This document shows positions 7,886 to 17,115 of a stretch of DNA of 64,000 nucleotides, in pieces. Source of the DNA: Chryseobacterium luteum (lineage in GTDB: Bacteria > Bacteroidota > Bacteroidia > Flavobacteriales > Weeksellaceae); NCBI RefSeq assembly GCF_000737785.1, contig NZ_JPRO01000014.1:124001-188000 (forward strand). The letters run 5' to 3'. The translations under genes and the position numbers were made by a program. The first letter of the stretch is position 1, and every line of letters begins with the position of its first letter. The notes beneath the pieces were generated by a model. It saw only the letters and a program-made list of their open reading frames with translations. It was not told where the DNA came from and did no database searches.

Positions 7886-8845
7886 ATGAAAGTTTTAGCA
7901 AACGACGGTCTGGATCAATCTGGAATTGATGCTCTGGCTGAAAAAGGTTTTGAAGTGATCACTGCAAAAGTTCCGCAGGAGTTTTTGGCAGATTACATTA
8001 ATGAGCATAAGATCCGTGCCCTGTTGGTAAGGAGTGCCACACAGGTAAGGAAAGATATTATTGACGGATGCCCGTCGATCGAGATTATCGGAAGAGGTGG
8101 TGTAGGGATGGATAATATTGATGTGGATTATGCAAGAGAAAAAGGAATCCATGTGATCAATACTCCTTCTGCTTCTTCAGAATCGGTTGCTGAACTTGTT
8201 TTTGCCCATTTATTTTCCGGCGCAAGATTCCTTCAGGATTCAAACAGAAAAATGCCTTTAGTAGGAGATACGGAATTTGCTAGTCTTAAAAAAGCATATA
8301 CTGCTGGTATCGAATTAAGAGGAAAGACCATCGGAATCGTTGGGATGGGAAGAATAGGACAGGAGGTTGCCAGAATTGCGCTGGGATTAGGCATGAGAGT
8401 GATTGCGGCGGATAATAATGTAGGAAAGGCAAGCATCAAAGTGAAATTCTACAACAATCAGTTCATCAATGTAGACATAGAAACCGAACCGCTTCAGGAT
8501 GTCCTGAAACATTCAGACTTCATCACGCTGCATGTTCCGGCTCAGAAGGAAGGGTATATGATCGGGAAAAATGAGTTTGACATCATGAAAGACGGTGTTG
8601 CTATTGTGAACTGTTCAAGAGGCGGTGTTATCGACGAATCTGCTCTAATTAATGCATTGGATTCAGGAAAGGTAAAATTTGCAGGATTAGATGTTTTTAT
8701 CAATGAACCTACGCCTTCTAAAGAAATACTGAAACATTCAAAGATTTCCATGACGCCTCATACGGGGGCATCTACCTTAGAAGCTCAGGACAGGATCGGG
8801 CTTTCTTTGGCAGAGCAGATCTCAAGTATCTTACAGATTCAGTAA
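7886..8845 (+). CDS. serA: D-3-phosphoglycerate dehydrogenase-like D-2-hydroxyacid dehydrogenase
   Basis: A 319-residue NAD-dependent D-2-hydroxyacid dehydrogenase, probably making 3-phosphohydroxypyruvate for serine synthesis. It has IGRGGVGMDNID (about residues 72-83), the Rossmann motif GIVGMGRIGQE, catalytic Arg in NCSRGGVIDE, and the Glu/His pair ending in TPHTGAST. It lacks the ACT regulatory domain of long SerA proteins, as is usual in flavobacteria. The exact substrate is inferred because serC is not adjacent. Followed by a terminator. Confidence 0.8.
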   Translation: MKVLANDGLDQSGIDALAEKGFEVITAKVPQEFLADYINEHKIRALLVRSATQVRKDIIDGCPSIEIIGRGGVGMDNIDVDYAREKGIHVINTPSASSESVAELVFAHLFSGARFLQDSNRKMPLVGDTEFASLKKAYTAGIELRGKTIGIVGMGRIGQEVARIALGLGMRVIAADNNVGKASIKVKFYNNQFINVDIETEPLQDVLKHSDFITLHVPAQKEGYMIGKNEFDIMKDGVAIVNCSRGGVIDESALINALDSGKVKFAGLDVFINEPTPSKEILKHSKISMTPHTGASTLEAQDRIGLSLAEQISSILQIQ

Positions 8846-8861
8846 TTGAACCCAATAAGAA

Positions 8862-8891
8862 CAAAAGCACTCCGGATCGGGGTGCTTTTTA
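8862..8891 (+). terminator. Terminator after the serA-like gene
   Basis: AAAAGCACTCC / GGGGTGCTTTTT form a stem with a short GGATC-type loop followed by T-rich sequence. It lies between the convergent serA-like and mscL genes and may serve both. Confidence 0.75.
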
Positions 8892-8892
8892 T

Positions 8893-9273
8893 TTATATAT
8901 TGTTTTTGCTTTTCAAAAGGTCTCTGATTTCTGCCAGTAATTTTTGATCTGCAGTAGGCCCGGCCGGTGCAGCCTCTTCTTTTTTAACGACTTTATTGGC
9001 CCCTTTGATGATCCAGAAAAGTACCATAGCAATACACAGAAAGCTGATCACGGCAGAAAGAAAATTTCCGTAAGTAACGCCGTTCCACGAAAGTTTTGAA
9101 ATATTTTCTGCACCTGCTGCCTTCAATGCAGGATTCAGTAAAAGCGGGGTAATGACATCTTCTACCAGTGAGGAAACAATTTTGCCGAACGCCCCGCCGA
9201 TGATCACACCGACAGCCAGGTCAAGTACATTGCCCTTAAAAGCAAAATCTTTAAAATCTTTAACAAATCCCAT
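8893..9273 (-). CDS. mscL: Large-conductance mechanosensitive channel
   Basis: A 126-residue inner-membrane channel that opens on membrane tension to release solutes during hypo-osmotic shock. The N-terminal amphipathic stretch FVKDFKDFAFKGNVLDLAVGV leads into TM1 with the Gly/Ala-rich pore sequence GVIIGGAFGKIVSSLVEDV. A periplasmic loop, TM2 (around residues 70-90) and a charged C-terminal helix follow. Length matches the family. It stands alone and ends against the shared terminator. Confidence 0.96.
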   Translation of the reverse strand: MGFVKDFKDFAFKGNVLDLAVGVIIGGAFGKIVSSLVEDVITPLLLNPALKAAGAENISKLSWNGVTYGNFLSAVISFLCIAMVLFWIIKGANKVVKKEEAAPAGPTADQKLLAEIRDLLKSKNNI

Positions 9274-9515
9274 AATTTATATTTTTTAGTTAGTATACAC
9301 ACAAAAATATAATTTAAAAATGTAAAAACATTACTTTTCAGCGTTTTTTGCGCCATGATTATTGAATTACCAGCTGTAATTTATTTGCCTTTTACTGTGA
9401 ATTTATTATTTTAATTGATATTTTACTGTTCTAATAATTTAACGCCAATTTTTACCACTACGATAAGCTGTAAAAGAAAACTTTCGTAATTTGGTTAAAA
9501 TTTTGACACTATCTT

Positions 9516-11033
9516 ATGAAAGTTTTTACCGCAGAACAAATACGCTATTGGGATCAGTTTACTATTTCGAACGAGCCTGTCTCATCCGTCCAGCTGATGG
9601 AACGAGCGTCAGAGGCGTTAGCCGGCTGGATTTCCGAAAACTGTAAAAATCACAAAAAAATGGTGATATTTTGCGGCAATGGAAATAATGGCGGCGATGG
9701 ATTAGCACTGGGAAGAATACTTTATATGAAAGGATTTGATGCAGACATTTTTGTGCAAAATCCTAAAGGAAAATTTTCTGATGATGCTTCGGTAAATTTG
9801 AAAAGGCTCCGGGATCTGTCCGGAATCTCGGTCAGAGACTTCAATGAAGCCGGTCAATATAACTTTGACAACAGAACTGTCATTATTGATGCCCTGTTTG
9901 GAACCGGACTGTCACGGCCGCTTGAAGGGGCATACAAACAAGTAGTTGACTTGTTAAACCAGAAAAGCTGTATTAAAATCTCCGTTGATATTCCTTCCGG
10001 GCTGCCCGCTGATGAGATATTTGAAAAAGAACCCATCATATTTAAGACTGACTATACATTAAGCTTTCAATGCTGGAAAAAAAGCTTTCTGCATCCCGAA
10101 ACAGGCCGGTATGCAGGGAAAGTAATCATCCTGGATATAGGATTGCATGCACAGTATTTAGAATCGGAAACCACTGAAAATTTTGTTATTGATGAAAAGC
10201 TTATCAGTGATATTTTTAAGCCCAGACAGGATTTCTCCCACAAAGGAACTTATGGAAAAGTGACAATTGCAGCCGGAAGCTATGGAAAAATAGGCGCAGC
10301 GGTATTGGCTACACGGTCTGCCTTAAAAACGGGTGCAGGACTTACCTTTACAATCGCTCCGGAATGTGGATATGAAATCCTACAGATCTCATGTCCCGAA
10401 GCTATGTTTATTGAAGGAGGAAGTAAAATGATTACAGATTTCGGATCAGAAGATACCACCGTTTATGGTATAGGCCCCGGCTTGGGAACTCATGAAGAGA
10501 CAGAAAAAGGCTTGCTGGAATTTTTAAAAAAACATCATAATCCCGTGGTTTTAGATGCCGATGCTCTGAATATTATTTCAAAGAATCAAACAAACTTAAA
10601 CCTGATTCCAAAATACTCTGTTATTACCCCGCATCCTAAAGAATTTGAAAGGTTATTCGGAAGTACGGAAAATTCTTTCGCAAGACTGAAGCTTGCCCGT
10701 GAAAAAGCAAAGGAATTCAATATTTATATGGTGTTGAAAGACCATCACACCCAGGTTGTTACCCCTGAAGGGAATATATTCTATAATATCACAGGGAATT
10801 CCGGGCTGGCAAAAGGCGGTAGCGGGGATATTCTTACCGGTATTCTTGCTTCATTGCTTGCCCAGGGCTATTCTGGAGAAAACGCATGTATCCTGGGAGT
10901 TTGGCTTCATGGGAGAGCCGCTGACCTTGCCGCTGAAAAATATTCCAAAGAATCGATGCTTCCTACGGATGTGATCAATACATTCGGAGATGTATTTGAA
11001 GAATTGAATAAAATAGCTCAGGTCAAACTGTGA
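9516..11033 (+). CDS. nnr: Bifunctional NAD(P)H-hydrate epimerase / ADP-dependent dehydratase
   Basis: A 505-residue metabolite-repair enzyme that converts damaged NAD(P)HX back to NAD(P)H. The N-terminal half (about 1-210) is the epimerase domain with FCGNGNNGGDGLALGR and DALFGTGLSRPL. The C-terminal half (about 230-500) is the ribokinase-like dehydratase with HKGTYGKV, VLDADALNI, TPHPKEF and GNSGLAKGGSGDILTG. Full length for the fused form. It is followed by a strong hairpin shared with the convergent lgt. Confidence 0.96.
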   Translation: MKVFTAEQIRYWDQFTISNEPVSSVQLMERASEALAGWISENCKNHKKMVIFCGNGNNGGDGLALGRILYMKGFDADIFVQNPKGKFSDDASVNLKRLRDLSGISVRDFNEAGQYNFDNRTVIIDALFGTGLSRPLEGAYKQVVDLLNQKSCIKISVDIPSGLPADEIFEKEPIIFKTDYTLSFQCWKKSFLHPETGRYAGKVIILDIGLHAQYLESETTENFVIDEKLISDIFKPRQDFSHKGTYGKVTIAAGSYGKIGAAVLATRSALKTGAGLTFTIAPECGYEILQISCPEAMFIEGGSKMITDFGSEDTTVYGIGPGLGTHEETEKGLLEFLKKHHNPVVLDADALNIISKNQTNLNLIPKYSVITPHPKEFERLFGSTENSFARLKLAREKAKEFNIYMVLKDHHTQVVTPEGNIFYNITGNSGLAKGGSGDILTGILASLLAQGYSGENACILGVWLHGRAADLAAEKYSKESMLPTDVINTFGDVFEELNKIAQVKL

Positions 11034-11039
11034 TAAAAT

Positions 11040-11078
11040 AAAAAGGGCAAATTCACTGATCTGCAAATTTGCCCTTTC
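11040..11078. terminator. Bidirectional terminator between nnr and lgt
   Basis: AAAGGGCAAATT pairs with AATTTGCCCTTT across an 11-13 nt loop, with flanking A and T runs. It lies between convergent genes. Confidence 0.8.
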
Positions 11079-11089
11079 CGCTTTTGAAA

Positions 11090-12358
11090 TTACTCCGGCT
11101 TTTCGTTCTCCGCCTGAGTGATTCTGAATTTTTTAGAAATAATCATGATAACAACTCCTGCAATCATAAACGGAATGGAAAGTACCTGTCCCGTATTCAG
11201 CCCCCCGATATGGATGAACTCGTCTCCCTGGGGTTCCTTCAGGAATTCTACAAAGAATCTTACAGCCCAAAGGACAATAAAGAACAGTCCGAACAGCCAT
11301 CCCTGCTGATATTTTTTGTTGGTTTTTTTGTATAATATCCATAACAGTACAAATAGCAGGAAATATCCGATAGCTTCAAGAAGCTGACCGGGATATCGGG
11401 GAACTGTAGGGCCATATTCACTGCTTTGCTGTGGGAACAGAATAGCAAGAGGAGAATTGGGATCAACTGCTTTTCCTATAATCTCCGAATTGAAAAAATT
11501 TCCTATTCTTACAAATGCACCTCCCAAAGCAACTACAATCCCAATTCTGTCATATACCCAGAACGGATTCTTCTTAATGATCTTAAATGAATAATATAAG
11601 GTAGTAAAGATCAAAGCTATGGTTGCTCCATGACTTGCCAGCCCGGAGAATCCTGTAAACTTAAACCCGTTTTTAGTGCTTATCGGCAGAAATACGCTCC
11701 AGAAATCTTCTTTGAATAATTCAGGCTGATAGAAAATAACATGGCCCAATCTTGCCCCTAAAATAGTTCCGATCAGCGTCCATGTGAAAAGCGGATCCAG
11801 GTATTTTGGATTGACATTATCGGTTTTGAAGATCTTTAGCATTAAAATATAGCCCAGACCGAAAGCAAAAACGAACATTAAGCTATAGAAATGAAGCGTA
11901 ACCGGGCCCAGCTGAATGCCTTTGGACGGATCCCAGATTTTAAAAGGCGTTTCCAGTGCTATACTTTCAGACCCGTTAATCGGTTTTGCTGTCTTTACGG
12001 CATATTTAAAATCAGTAATATTATCTTTTGTAGCAGGACTTTCTATCAGCTTAAAATTTTTATCGAAAAACTGATAGTGAAAGCTCTTATATTTCTCTAA
12101 GGTGGTAACACTGTAATTAAAGTAAGCCGGTTCAAAATTTGACTCATTCAGAATGACTAAAATGTTTTTATCTGTAGCCTTTTCCGGAAAAGCATTGAGG
12201 TCGCCTATTTCTGTGGTTGCATAGATCTTTACAGGAACACTGCTTTCATTGACTTTCAGGGTTCCGTCGGATAAACCTCCGGGGTAATTCTGGGCAAATG
12301 CAGATTGTGTAATGAATGCAAATACGATGAGGTAAATTCTGAAAACTAGATTACTCAT
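11090..12358 (-). CDS. lgt: Prolipoprotein diacylglyceryl transferase with N-terminal periplasmic domain
   Basis: A 422-residue inner-membrane enzyme that adds diacylglycerol to the lipobox Cys of prolipoproteins. The Lgt core occupies roughly residues 145-410: LHFYSLMFVFAF, HVIFYQPE, SGLASHGAT (active-site His region), the signature GGAFVRIGNFFNSEIIG, and PRYPGQLLEA. Typical Lgt proteins are about 260-300 residues. Here about 140 residues precede the core: a signal-like segment ending FAQ and a soluble β-rich region, presumably periplasmic. No alternative start close to the core is required by a promoter or RBS. Followed on the same strand upstream by yidD. Confidence 0.93.
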   Translation of the reverse strand: MSNLVFRIYLIVFAFITQSAFAQNYPGGLSDGTLKVNESSVPVKIYATTEIGDLNAFPEKATDKNILVILNESNFEPAYFNYSVTTLEKYKSFHYQFFDKNFKLIESPATKDNITDFKYAVKTAKPINGSESIALETPFKIWDPSKGIQLGPVTLHFYSLMFVFAFGLGYILMLKIFKTDNVNPKYLDPLFTWTLIGTILGARLGHVIFYQPELFKEDFWSVFLPISTKNGFKFTGFSGLASHGATIALIFTTLYYSFKIIKKNPFWVYDRIGIVVALGGAFVRIGNFFNSEIIGKAVDPNSPLAILFPQQSSEYGPTVPRYPGQLLEAIGYFLLFVLLWILYKKTNKKYQQGWLFGLFFIVLWAVRFFVEFLKEPQGDEFIHIGGLNTGQVLSIPFMIAGVVIMIISKKFRITQAENEKPE

Positions 12359-12380
12359 TTTCTATTGATTTAATAGTTTA

Positions 12381-12632
12381 TTACTGATTTAATTTTTTCG
12401 GTGGAACCGGGTCATAGCCGCTGCCTCCCCAAGGATGGCATTTTGAAATTCTTTTTACACCCATCCATAATCCCCGGAAAACACCATGCACCTGAAGTGC
12501 TTCCACCATATAATGAGAGCAGGTAGGTTCATAACGGCAGTTTTTGGGAAGCAGGGGCGAAATAAACCACTGGTAAAATTTTATTAAAATTACCAAAGGA
12601 AAACTGATGATTTTATTGAATGTAAGTTTCAA
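12381..12632 (-). CDS. yidD: Membrane protein insertion efficiency factor YidD
   Basis: An 83-residue member of the YidD family, a small membrane-associated protein aiding YidC-dependent insertion. It shows the full family signature: [31 protein letters not shown], and [17 protein letters not shown]. The start is TTG at 12632 and no ATG lies nearby in frame. A TATTTTTG promoter box ends only 7 nt upstream, implying a leaderless or nearly leaderless message. It precedes lgt by 22 nt. Confidence 0.95.
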   Translation of the reverse strand: MKLTFNKIISFPLVILIKFYQWFISPLLPKNCRYEPTCSHYMVEALQVHGVFRGLWMGVKRISKCHPWGGSGYDPVPPKKLNQ

Positions 12633-12639
12633 AACAATG

Positions 12640-12647
12640 CAAAAATA
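12640..12647 (-). promoter_or_regulatory. Promoter -7 element (TATTTTTG) for yidD-lgt
   Basis: The minus strand reads TATTTTTG, matching TAnnTTTG. It ends 7 nt before the TTG start of yidD, so the predicted leader is only a few bases or absent. Confidence 0.45.
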
Positions 12648-12670
12648 GGGTAAAAAAATTAAAATTAGTT

Positions 12671-12678
12671 TAATTTTG
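12671..12678 (+). promoter_or_regulatory. Promoter -7 element (TAATTTTG) for rarA
   Basis: TAATTTTG matches TAnnTTTG and lies 57 nt before the chosen TTG start at 12736. It overlaps the more distal TTG (12676) that would otherwise begin the longest frame, which argues against that start. Confidence 0.45.
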
Positions 12679-12735
12679 TTAGAAGTTTCAGGGATTCAAA
12701 GCCTGAATCCGTTTATCAAAAAAAATAAAATTATC

Positions 12736-14013
12736 TTGAGCCAAAATACACCATTAGCCGAAAAATTAAGACCGAAAACCCTGGATGAAGTTCTCGGGCA
12801 GGAACATCTTACCGGCGAAAAAGGCACGATCAGGAAGATGATCGAAAACGATGCACTCAACTCACTGATTCTTTGGGGACCTCCGGGTACCGGGAAAACC
12901 ACGCTGGCTGAAATCATTTCAGAGCAATCAGGCCGGAAGTTTTATAAGCTTTCAGCGGTTTCTTCCGGGGTGAAAGATGTACGTGATGTGATTGAAGATG
13001 CCAAAAAGCAGAACCTGTTTTCTGGGAAATCTCCTATTTTGTTTATAGATGAGATCCACCGGTTCAATAAATCCCAGCAGGATTCGTTGTTGCATGCCGT
13101 TGAGAAAGGTTGGATCGTACTGATTGGCGCCACTACAGAAAATCCAAGCTTTGAAGTAGTGTCCGCACTTTTATCAAGAAGCCAGGTTTATATTCTGAAG
13201 GCGTTAAGCTATGAAAAGCTTGAAGAATTAGTCGATACTGCGACTCAACGATTCAATAATGATGAAGGAACCTCTTTTAAGATTGCTGAAAAAGGAGCAT
13301 TTATTCAGTATTCAGGAGGAGATGCCCGCAAGCTGATCAATTCTGTTGAACTTGTTCTTAATCAATATGTGAATTCAGATAAAGAAGAAATCAATAACTC
13401 TGATGTCCTGGAGATTCTGCAGGAAACAATGGCGCTCTATGATAAAAACGGTGAGCAGCATTATGATATTATTTCTGCTTTTATAAAATCTATGCGGGGA
13501 GGTGACCCGAACGGAGCTGTTTACTGGCTGGCAAGAATGATTGCAGGAGGCGAGGACATCAAGTTTATCGCACGGAGAATGCTTATTCTTGCAGCTGAAG
13601 ACATCGGACTGGCAAATCCCAATGCTTTGGTGATCGCCAATAACTGCTTCCAGGCAGTTAATGTGATAGGTAATCCGGAATCAAGGATCATTTTAAGTGA
13701 GACAGCAGTGTATCTTGCCGTATCTCCTAAAAGCAATTCGACCTATATGGCAATTAATGATGCATTGGCCCTTGTAAAACAAACTGGAAACCTTCCTGTG
13801 CCTTTACATCTCAGAAATGCTCCTACCAAGCTGATGAAAGATCTTGATTACGGTAAGGAATATAAATATGCTCATTCATACGAAGGTAATTTTGTAGACC
13901 AGGAATTTCTCCCCGAGGAAATTAAAAATGCGAAGCTTTACCAGCCGGGCAATAATGCTACAGAAAAGAAAATTTATGAAGAGCTTAAGAAAAAATGGAA
14001 TAACAGATACTAA
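12736..14013 (+). CDS. rarA: Replication-associated recombination protein A (AAA+ ATPase)
   Basis: A 425-residue clamp-loader-like AAA+ ATPase (RarA/MgsA/WRNIP1 family) acting at stalled replication forks. It begins near NTPLAEKLRPKTLDEVLGQ, then Walker A GPPGTGKTTL, Walker B ILFIDEIHRF, sensor region GATTENPSFE, and the MgsA C-terminal domain (KSMRGGDPNGAVYWLARM). I chose TTG at 12736 because the longer frame would start at a TTG inside the promoter box. Followed by a terminator. Confidence 0.94.
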   Translation: MSQNTPLAEKLRPKTLDEVLGQEHLTGEKGTIRKMIENDALNSLILWGPPGTGKTTLAEIISEQSGRKFYKLSAVSSGVKDVRDVIEDAKKQNLFSGKSPILFIDEIHRFNKSQQDSLLHAVEKGWIVLIGATTENPSFEVVSALLSRSQVYILKALSYEKLEELVDTATQRFNNDEGTSFKIAEKGAFIQYSGGDARKLINSVELVLNQYVNSDKEEINNSDVLEILQETMALYDKNGEQHYDIISAFIKSMRGGDPNGAVYWLARMIAGGEDIKFIARRMLILAAEDIGLANPNALVIANNCFQAVNVIGNPESRIILSETAVYLAVSPKSNSTYMAINDALALVKQTGNLPVPLHLRNAPTKLMKDLDYGKEYKYAHSYEGNFVDQEFLPEEIKNAKLYQPGNNATEKKIYEELKKKWNNRY

Positions 14014-14017
14014 AAGC

Positions 14018-14046
14018 AAAAGGATACCCTGAAGGTATCCTTTCTT
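14018..14046 (+). terminator. Terminator after rarA
   Basis: AAAGGATACC pairs with GGTATCCTTT around a CTGAA-type loop, followed by T-rich sequence. It lies between convergent rarA and the 14068 gene. Confidence 0.8.
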
Positions 14047-14067
14047 AATATGATATAATTTTATATT

Positions 14068-14508
14068 CTATTTTAAAGCGCTTGTGCTTAGGAATATCGT
14101 TTTACGTCCGTTGTGGTCTTTAACTTCTACATTGCCCATGATGTCACCATAGATTTTCATGCTGCTGTCAGAAAACTCATACCCCTCAATAAAAACCGGT
14201 GTGTTTTCAGGAAGTCCGTACTGTGAGTTCAGCTGAGCCAGAGAAACTCTGTCCAAACCTTCATAGCCGTTTTTAATTTTAAATTCCGTCAGGCCTTTTT
14301 CTGCAATGAAGCTGTATTTTTTTAAATCCTGAGGCAGTGCTGAAGGACCTTTATAAACATTTGAGCTCTGAACAACAGCTTTTCTTGCATTAAACATGCC
14401 CATTGTTCCTACAATATCATTGGCAACAGCAAACTTGACAGAAGGATTCTTCTGGGCAGATAATACTGCGGATGATAATATTAAAAAAGAATAGAGTATT
14501 TTTTTCAT
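14068..14508 (-). CDS. Secreted hypothetical protein
   Basis: A 146-residue protein with a clear signal peptide (residues 1-18, ending VLSA/Q). The mature part is mixed α/β without cysteines or a motif I recognise; it includes a PVFIEGYEFSDSSMKIYGD segment that looks like a β-hairpin. It is a lone gene transcribed toward the rarA terminator. No function is proposed. Confidence 0.55.
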   Translation of the reverse strand: MKKILYSFLILSSAVLSAQKNPSVKFAVANDIVGTMGMFNARKAVVQSSNVYKGPSALPQDLKKYSFIAEKGLTEFKIKNGYEGLDRVSLAQLNSQYGLPENTPVFIEGYEFSDSSMKIYGDIMGNVEVKDHNGRKTIFLSTSALK

Positions 14509-14805
14509 AACCAGACTATGTAACTGTTAAAAACTTGATAAATATAATTAATTTTTACAGAATGTGAATTAATTTTTACGATATTTTAAATATTGTTTTG
14601 AAATAACGGCTTTCAGGAAAGAAAATTATATATGGAGATTAATAAGAAAATCTGCTGATGGATTTTAGAATACAAACTGGAGGCGGAGAGAAGTCAACCA
14701 TTAAGTTGGCTTTAATAATTCCATTTACAAGAAATGATAATCCAGTCATTGAATTACAAACCAAATTATCGGAGATAAATTCTTCCGGCCTTTGAAATTT
14801 GAAAT

Positions 14806-17013
14806 TTAACCCTCTTTCTCATCCTCCTTTTTATCAACCATGTTTTTGATAATGTTTTTCAGCCTTTGGAAAGTAAAAGAACTTAGCAGCAGAATGATTC
14901 CAAGTATAATAAATGCGGTAATTCTCGAAATATTATCCATCTGCCAGACATCGTAGCTGTAAAGCTTCAGAACCATGATCCCTGTAAGCACAAAGCCGAT
15001 CCTACCGTACTCCGGGATATTCTTTTTTAAGCTTGTATAAATAAAAATACTCGCAAGAACAGTCCATATAATCGGAAGGTAAAGAATGGTAAAATGTTCT
15101 TTTGTTTTATAGATAAGTGAAGTATCATTCACGGAATTCAGAATATAAGTATGGTAGAATCCACAGCTTACAGCAATAACAAGCGTTACCGAAATCACCC
15201 AGTAAGAGATCTTTGTTTTATAGAAATCCGTGTTGGAAGCTGTATTCCACAGCACATATGTAAAAGGAACCCAATGAAGAAGGTGGATCATATAGAATCC
15301 GGATGTAAGCTTTTTCTGTAAAACTGCCGTAACGACCGCTGATGCTGCAAATGAAGCATTTAAAGCAATCAGGATAAGGAGCAGATAAATAAGTCCTGTC
15401 TGGATTATACCGTCAATACCCAGTCTTCTTTTCAATACCAATAGTACAAAAATGTAATAAATGCTGAACAGCAGCCCAATACTTGTAACAGCCGGCCATG
15501 GCATATCTGAAATATGATAGATAATCTCCAGCAGAAGAGCAATATATATGATGCTGTAGCTTACAATTGTAAAAACGTTTTCAAAAAAGCCGTCTTCCGG
15601 TTTCTGGATTTTGTTGATATTTTTTAGTAAAAAAAGATTGACAACTGTTGTAGTAACAGTCACCAGGCTGGTTAAAAATACCGGATTAAATACAATGCCC
15701 ATATTATCTTTGTCCAGATATTCCGACCAGGTCAGGATCTGTGCAATGATCACGAGAGGAAAGAGAACATAAAAGCATGTTTTGAAGATACTGTGTCCGC
15801 TTTTTTTCCAGATGTAAAGCAGAAGTGATGCCTCCACAGCCCAAACACTTGTAATGAGATGACTCTTGAACTGAAGAGCGACAGCTATCGTAACAAGGCT
15901 GATCGTAAGCCCAGCAAAAATAGAGTAGCTGTATCCAAAATTCTTTTTCCCGTACTCCCTTAAAAGCAGCAGTGCATTTACACCGGCAAAAAGCAGCGGG
16001 AAAATAATAACCGGTTCATAGCTTAACGTGTTGAATATATAGATTAAACCGATAATGCTGGAAAAATTAATCAGCACAAGCATTAAAGTATCCCAGGGCG
16101 AAAGTATATTTCTTTTGATATGATCCTGAAGCGCGAAAATGTAAAAAATAATATAGTTGATGATATAAAAAACAATACTGAGCAGCTCAGGCTGTCGTAA
16201 AGTCCAAAAGAAGAGGTAAATGCTGGTAAAAACAAATGAGGTCCATCCCACACTTTTCCAGTGTTTCAGAAATGCGGTCGTCAGCATGCCGACATTCAGG
16301 AGTGTAAGGTAAGTGAAAAGGAAAAGATAATTACTCTGTCCTGTACTGATCATCAAAGGAGCTGAAAATCCTCCGAGCATTGCAAAAATAATAAGCACCT
16401 CGCTTTTATAATAATAAGCCAGAGCGATAAAAACTACCGTGACAAGAGTCGTAATGATAAAAGCCGTATTCTGGCTGAACAGATGGTATTCCCGGAAAGC
16501 AATGGTAGTGGTGAAATATAAAACGGCAATTCCACCTCCCGTAATGATGGATGCAAAAACAGCATAATTCTTCCTGAGAAAATGTCCGGCCAGCATAATT
16601 CCTGCTCCTACAGCCAGGCCTATTCCAGCTCTTGCGGTTTCCCCGATCCAGTTTTTGTCTATAGCATATTTTACAAAATAACCAATTCCCAGAACAAGCG
16701 TGAAAATACCGATAATGGTCAGGATATTTTGCTTTAAAAAGTCAAAAACAGGTTCCAGCCAATCCTTTTGAGGCTGCAAAGGAAGCTGATCAGGAGTATT
16801 GGTTGTAGGGATTATGGTTTCCTGTGTCTGATGAAGTTCTGCTGGTATATCTGAAACAGGCTGTTGGTGGATAACTGTATTCTGTTGAGGCTGGTTGATT
16901 TTTAAATTCAGATCATGAACTTCTTTCTCAAGCCTCCTGATTTTATTATTAAGATTGCTGAAGATAAAAAAGATAATAACTATAATCAGTATGGTCAGAA
17001 GAAATCCACTCAT
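14806..17013 (-). CDS. DUF2339 polytopic membrane protein
   Basis: A 735-residue integral membrane protein with an N-terminal membrane anchor, a short coiled-coil-like segment (about 22-40) and a Gln/Pro-rich linker. About 20 or more hydrophobic segments follow from residue 90 to 725. The order anchor - coiled coil - linker - multi-spanning body, with the GETARAGIGLAVGAG segment after the second helix, fits the DUF2339 family. The biochemical function is unknown. The 297-bp gap between it and the next gene downstream (14509-14805) holds only a 13-bp direct repeat (14546-14558 and 14567-14579) and no gene. Confidence 0.75.
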   Translation of the reverse strand: MSGFLLTILIIVIIFFIFSNLNNKIRRLEKEVHDLNLKINQPQQNTVIHQQPVSDIPAELHQTQETIIPTTNTPDQLPLQPQKDWLEPVFDFLKQNILTIIGIFTLVLGIGYFVKYAIDKNWIGETARAGIGLAVGAGIMLAGHFLRKNYAVFASIITGGGIAVLYFTTTIAFREYHLFSQNTAFIITTLVTVVFIALAYYYKSEVLIIFAMLGGFSAPLMISTGQSNYLFLFTYLTLLNVGMLTTAFLKHWKSVGWTSFVFTSIYLFFWTLRQPELLSIVFYIINYIIFYIFALQDHIKRNILSPWDTLMLVLINFSSIIGLIYIFNTLSYEPVIIFPLLFAGVNALLLLREYGKKNFGYSYSIFAGLTISLVTIAVALQFKSHLITSVWAVEASLLLYIWKKSGHSIFKTCFYVLFPLVIIAQILTWSEYLDKDNMGIVFNPVFLTSLVTVTTTVVNLFLLKNINKIQKPEDGFFENVFTIVSYSIIYIALLLEIIYHISDMPWPAVTSIGLLFSIYYIFVLLVLKRRLGIDGIIQTGLIYLLLILIALNASFAASAVVTAVLQKKLTSGFYMIHLLHWVPFTYVLWNTASNTDFYKTKISYWVISVTLVIAVSCGFYHTYILNSVNDTSLIYKTKEHFTILYLPIIWTVLASIFIYTSLKKNIPEYGRIGFVLTGIMVLKLYSYDVWQMDNISRITAFIILGIILLLSSFTFQRLKNIIKNMVDKKEDEKEG

Positions 17014-17115
17014 TCTTTAGTTTTTATCAAATATAAATAAATGTAACAGTATAAAAAATTAATCCACCACATATTCTGTGATGGATTAACTATGCAGAGT
17101 GATTAAATTGATCTG

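Noticed and set aside
12676-12735. Longer N terminus of RarA from TTG 12676
   Set aside because: The codon lies inside a TAATTTTG promoter element and the 20 extra residues do not resemble RarA starts.
14546-14579. 13-bp direct repeat AATTAATTTTTAC as an operator
   Set aside because: It is AT-rich and in an AT-rich gap, so chance is a sufficient explanation.
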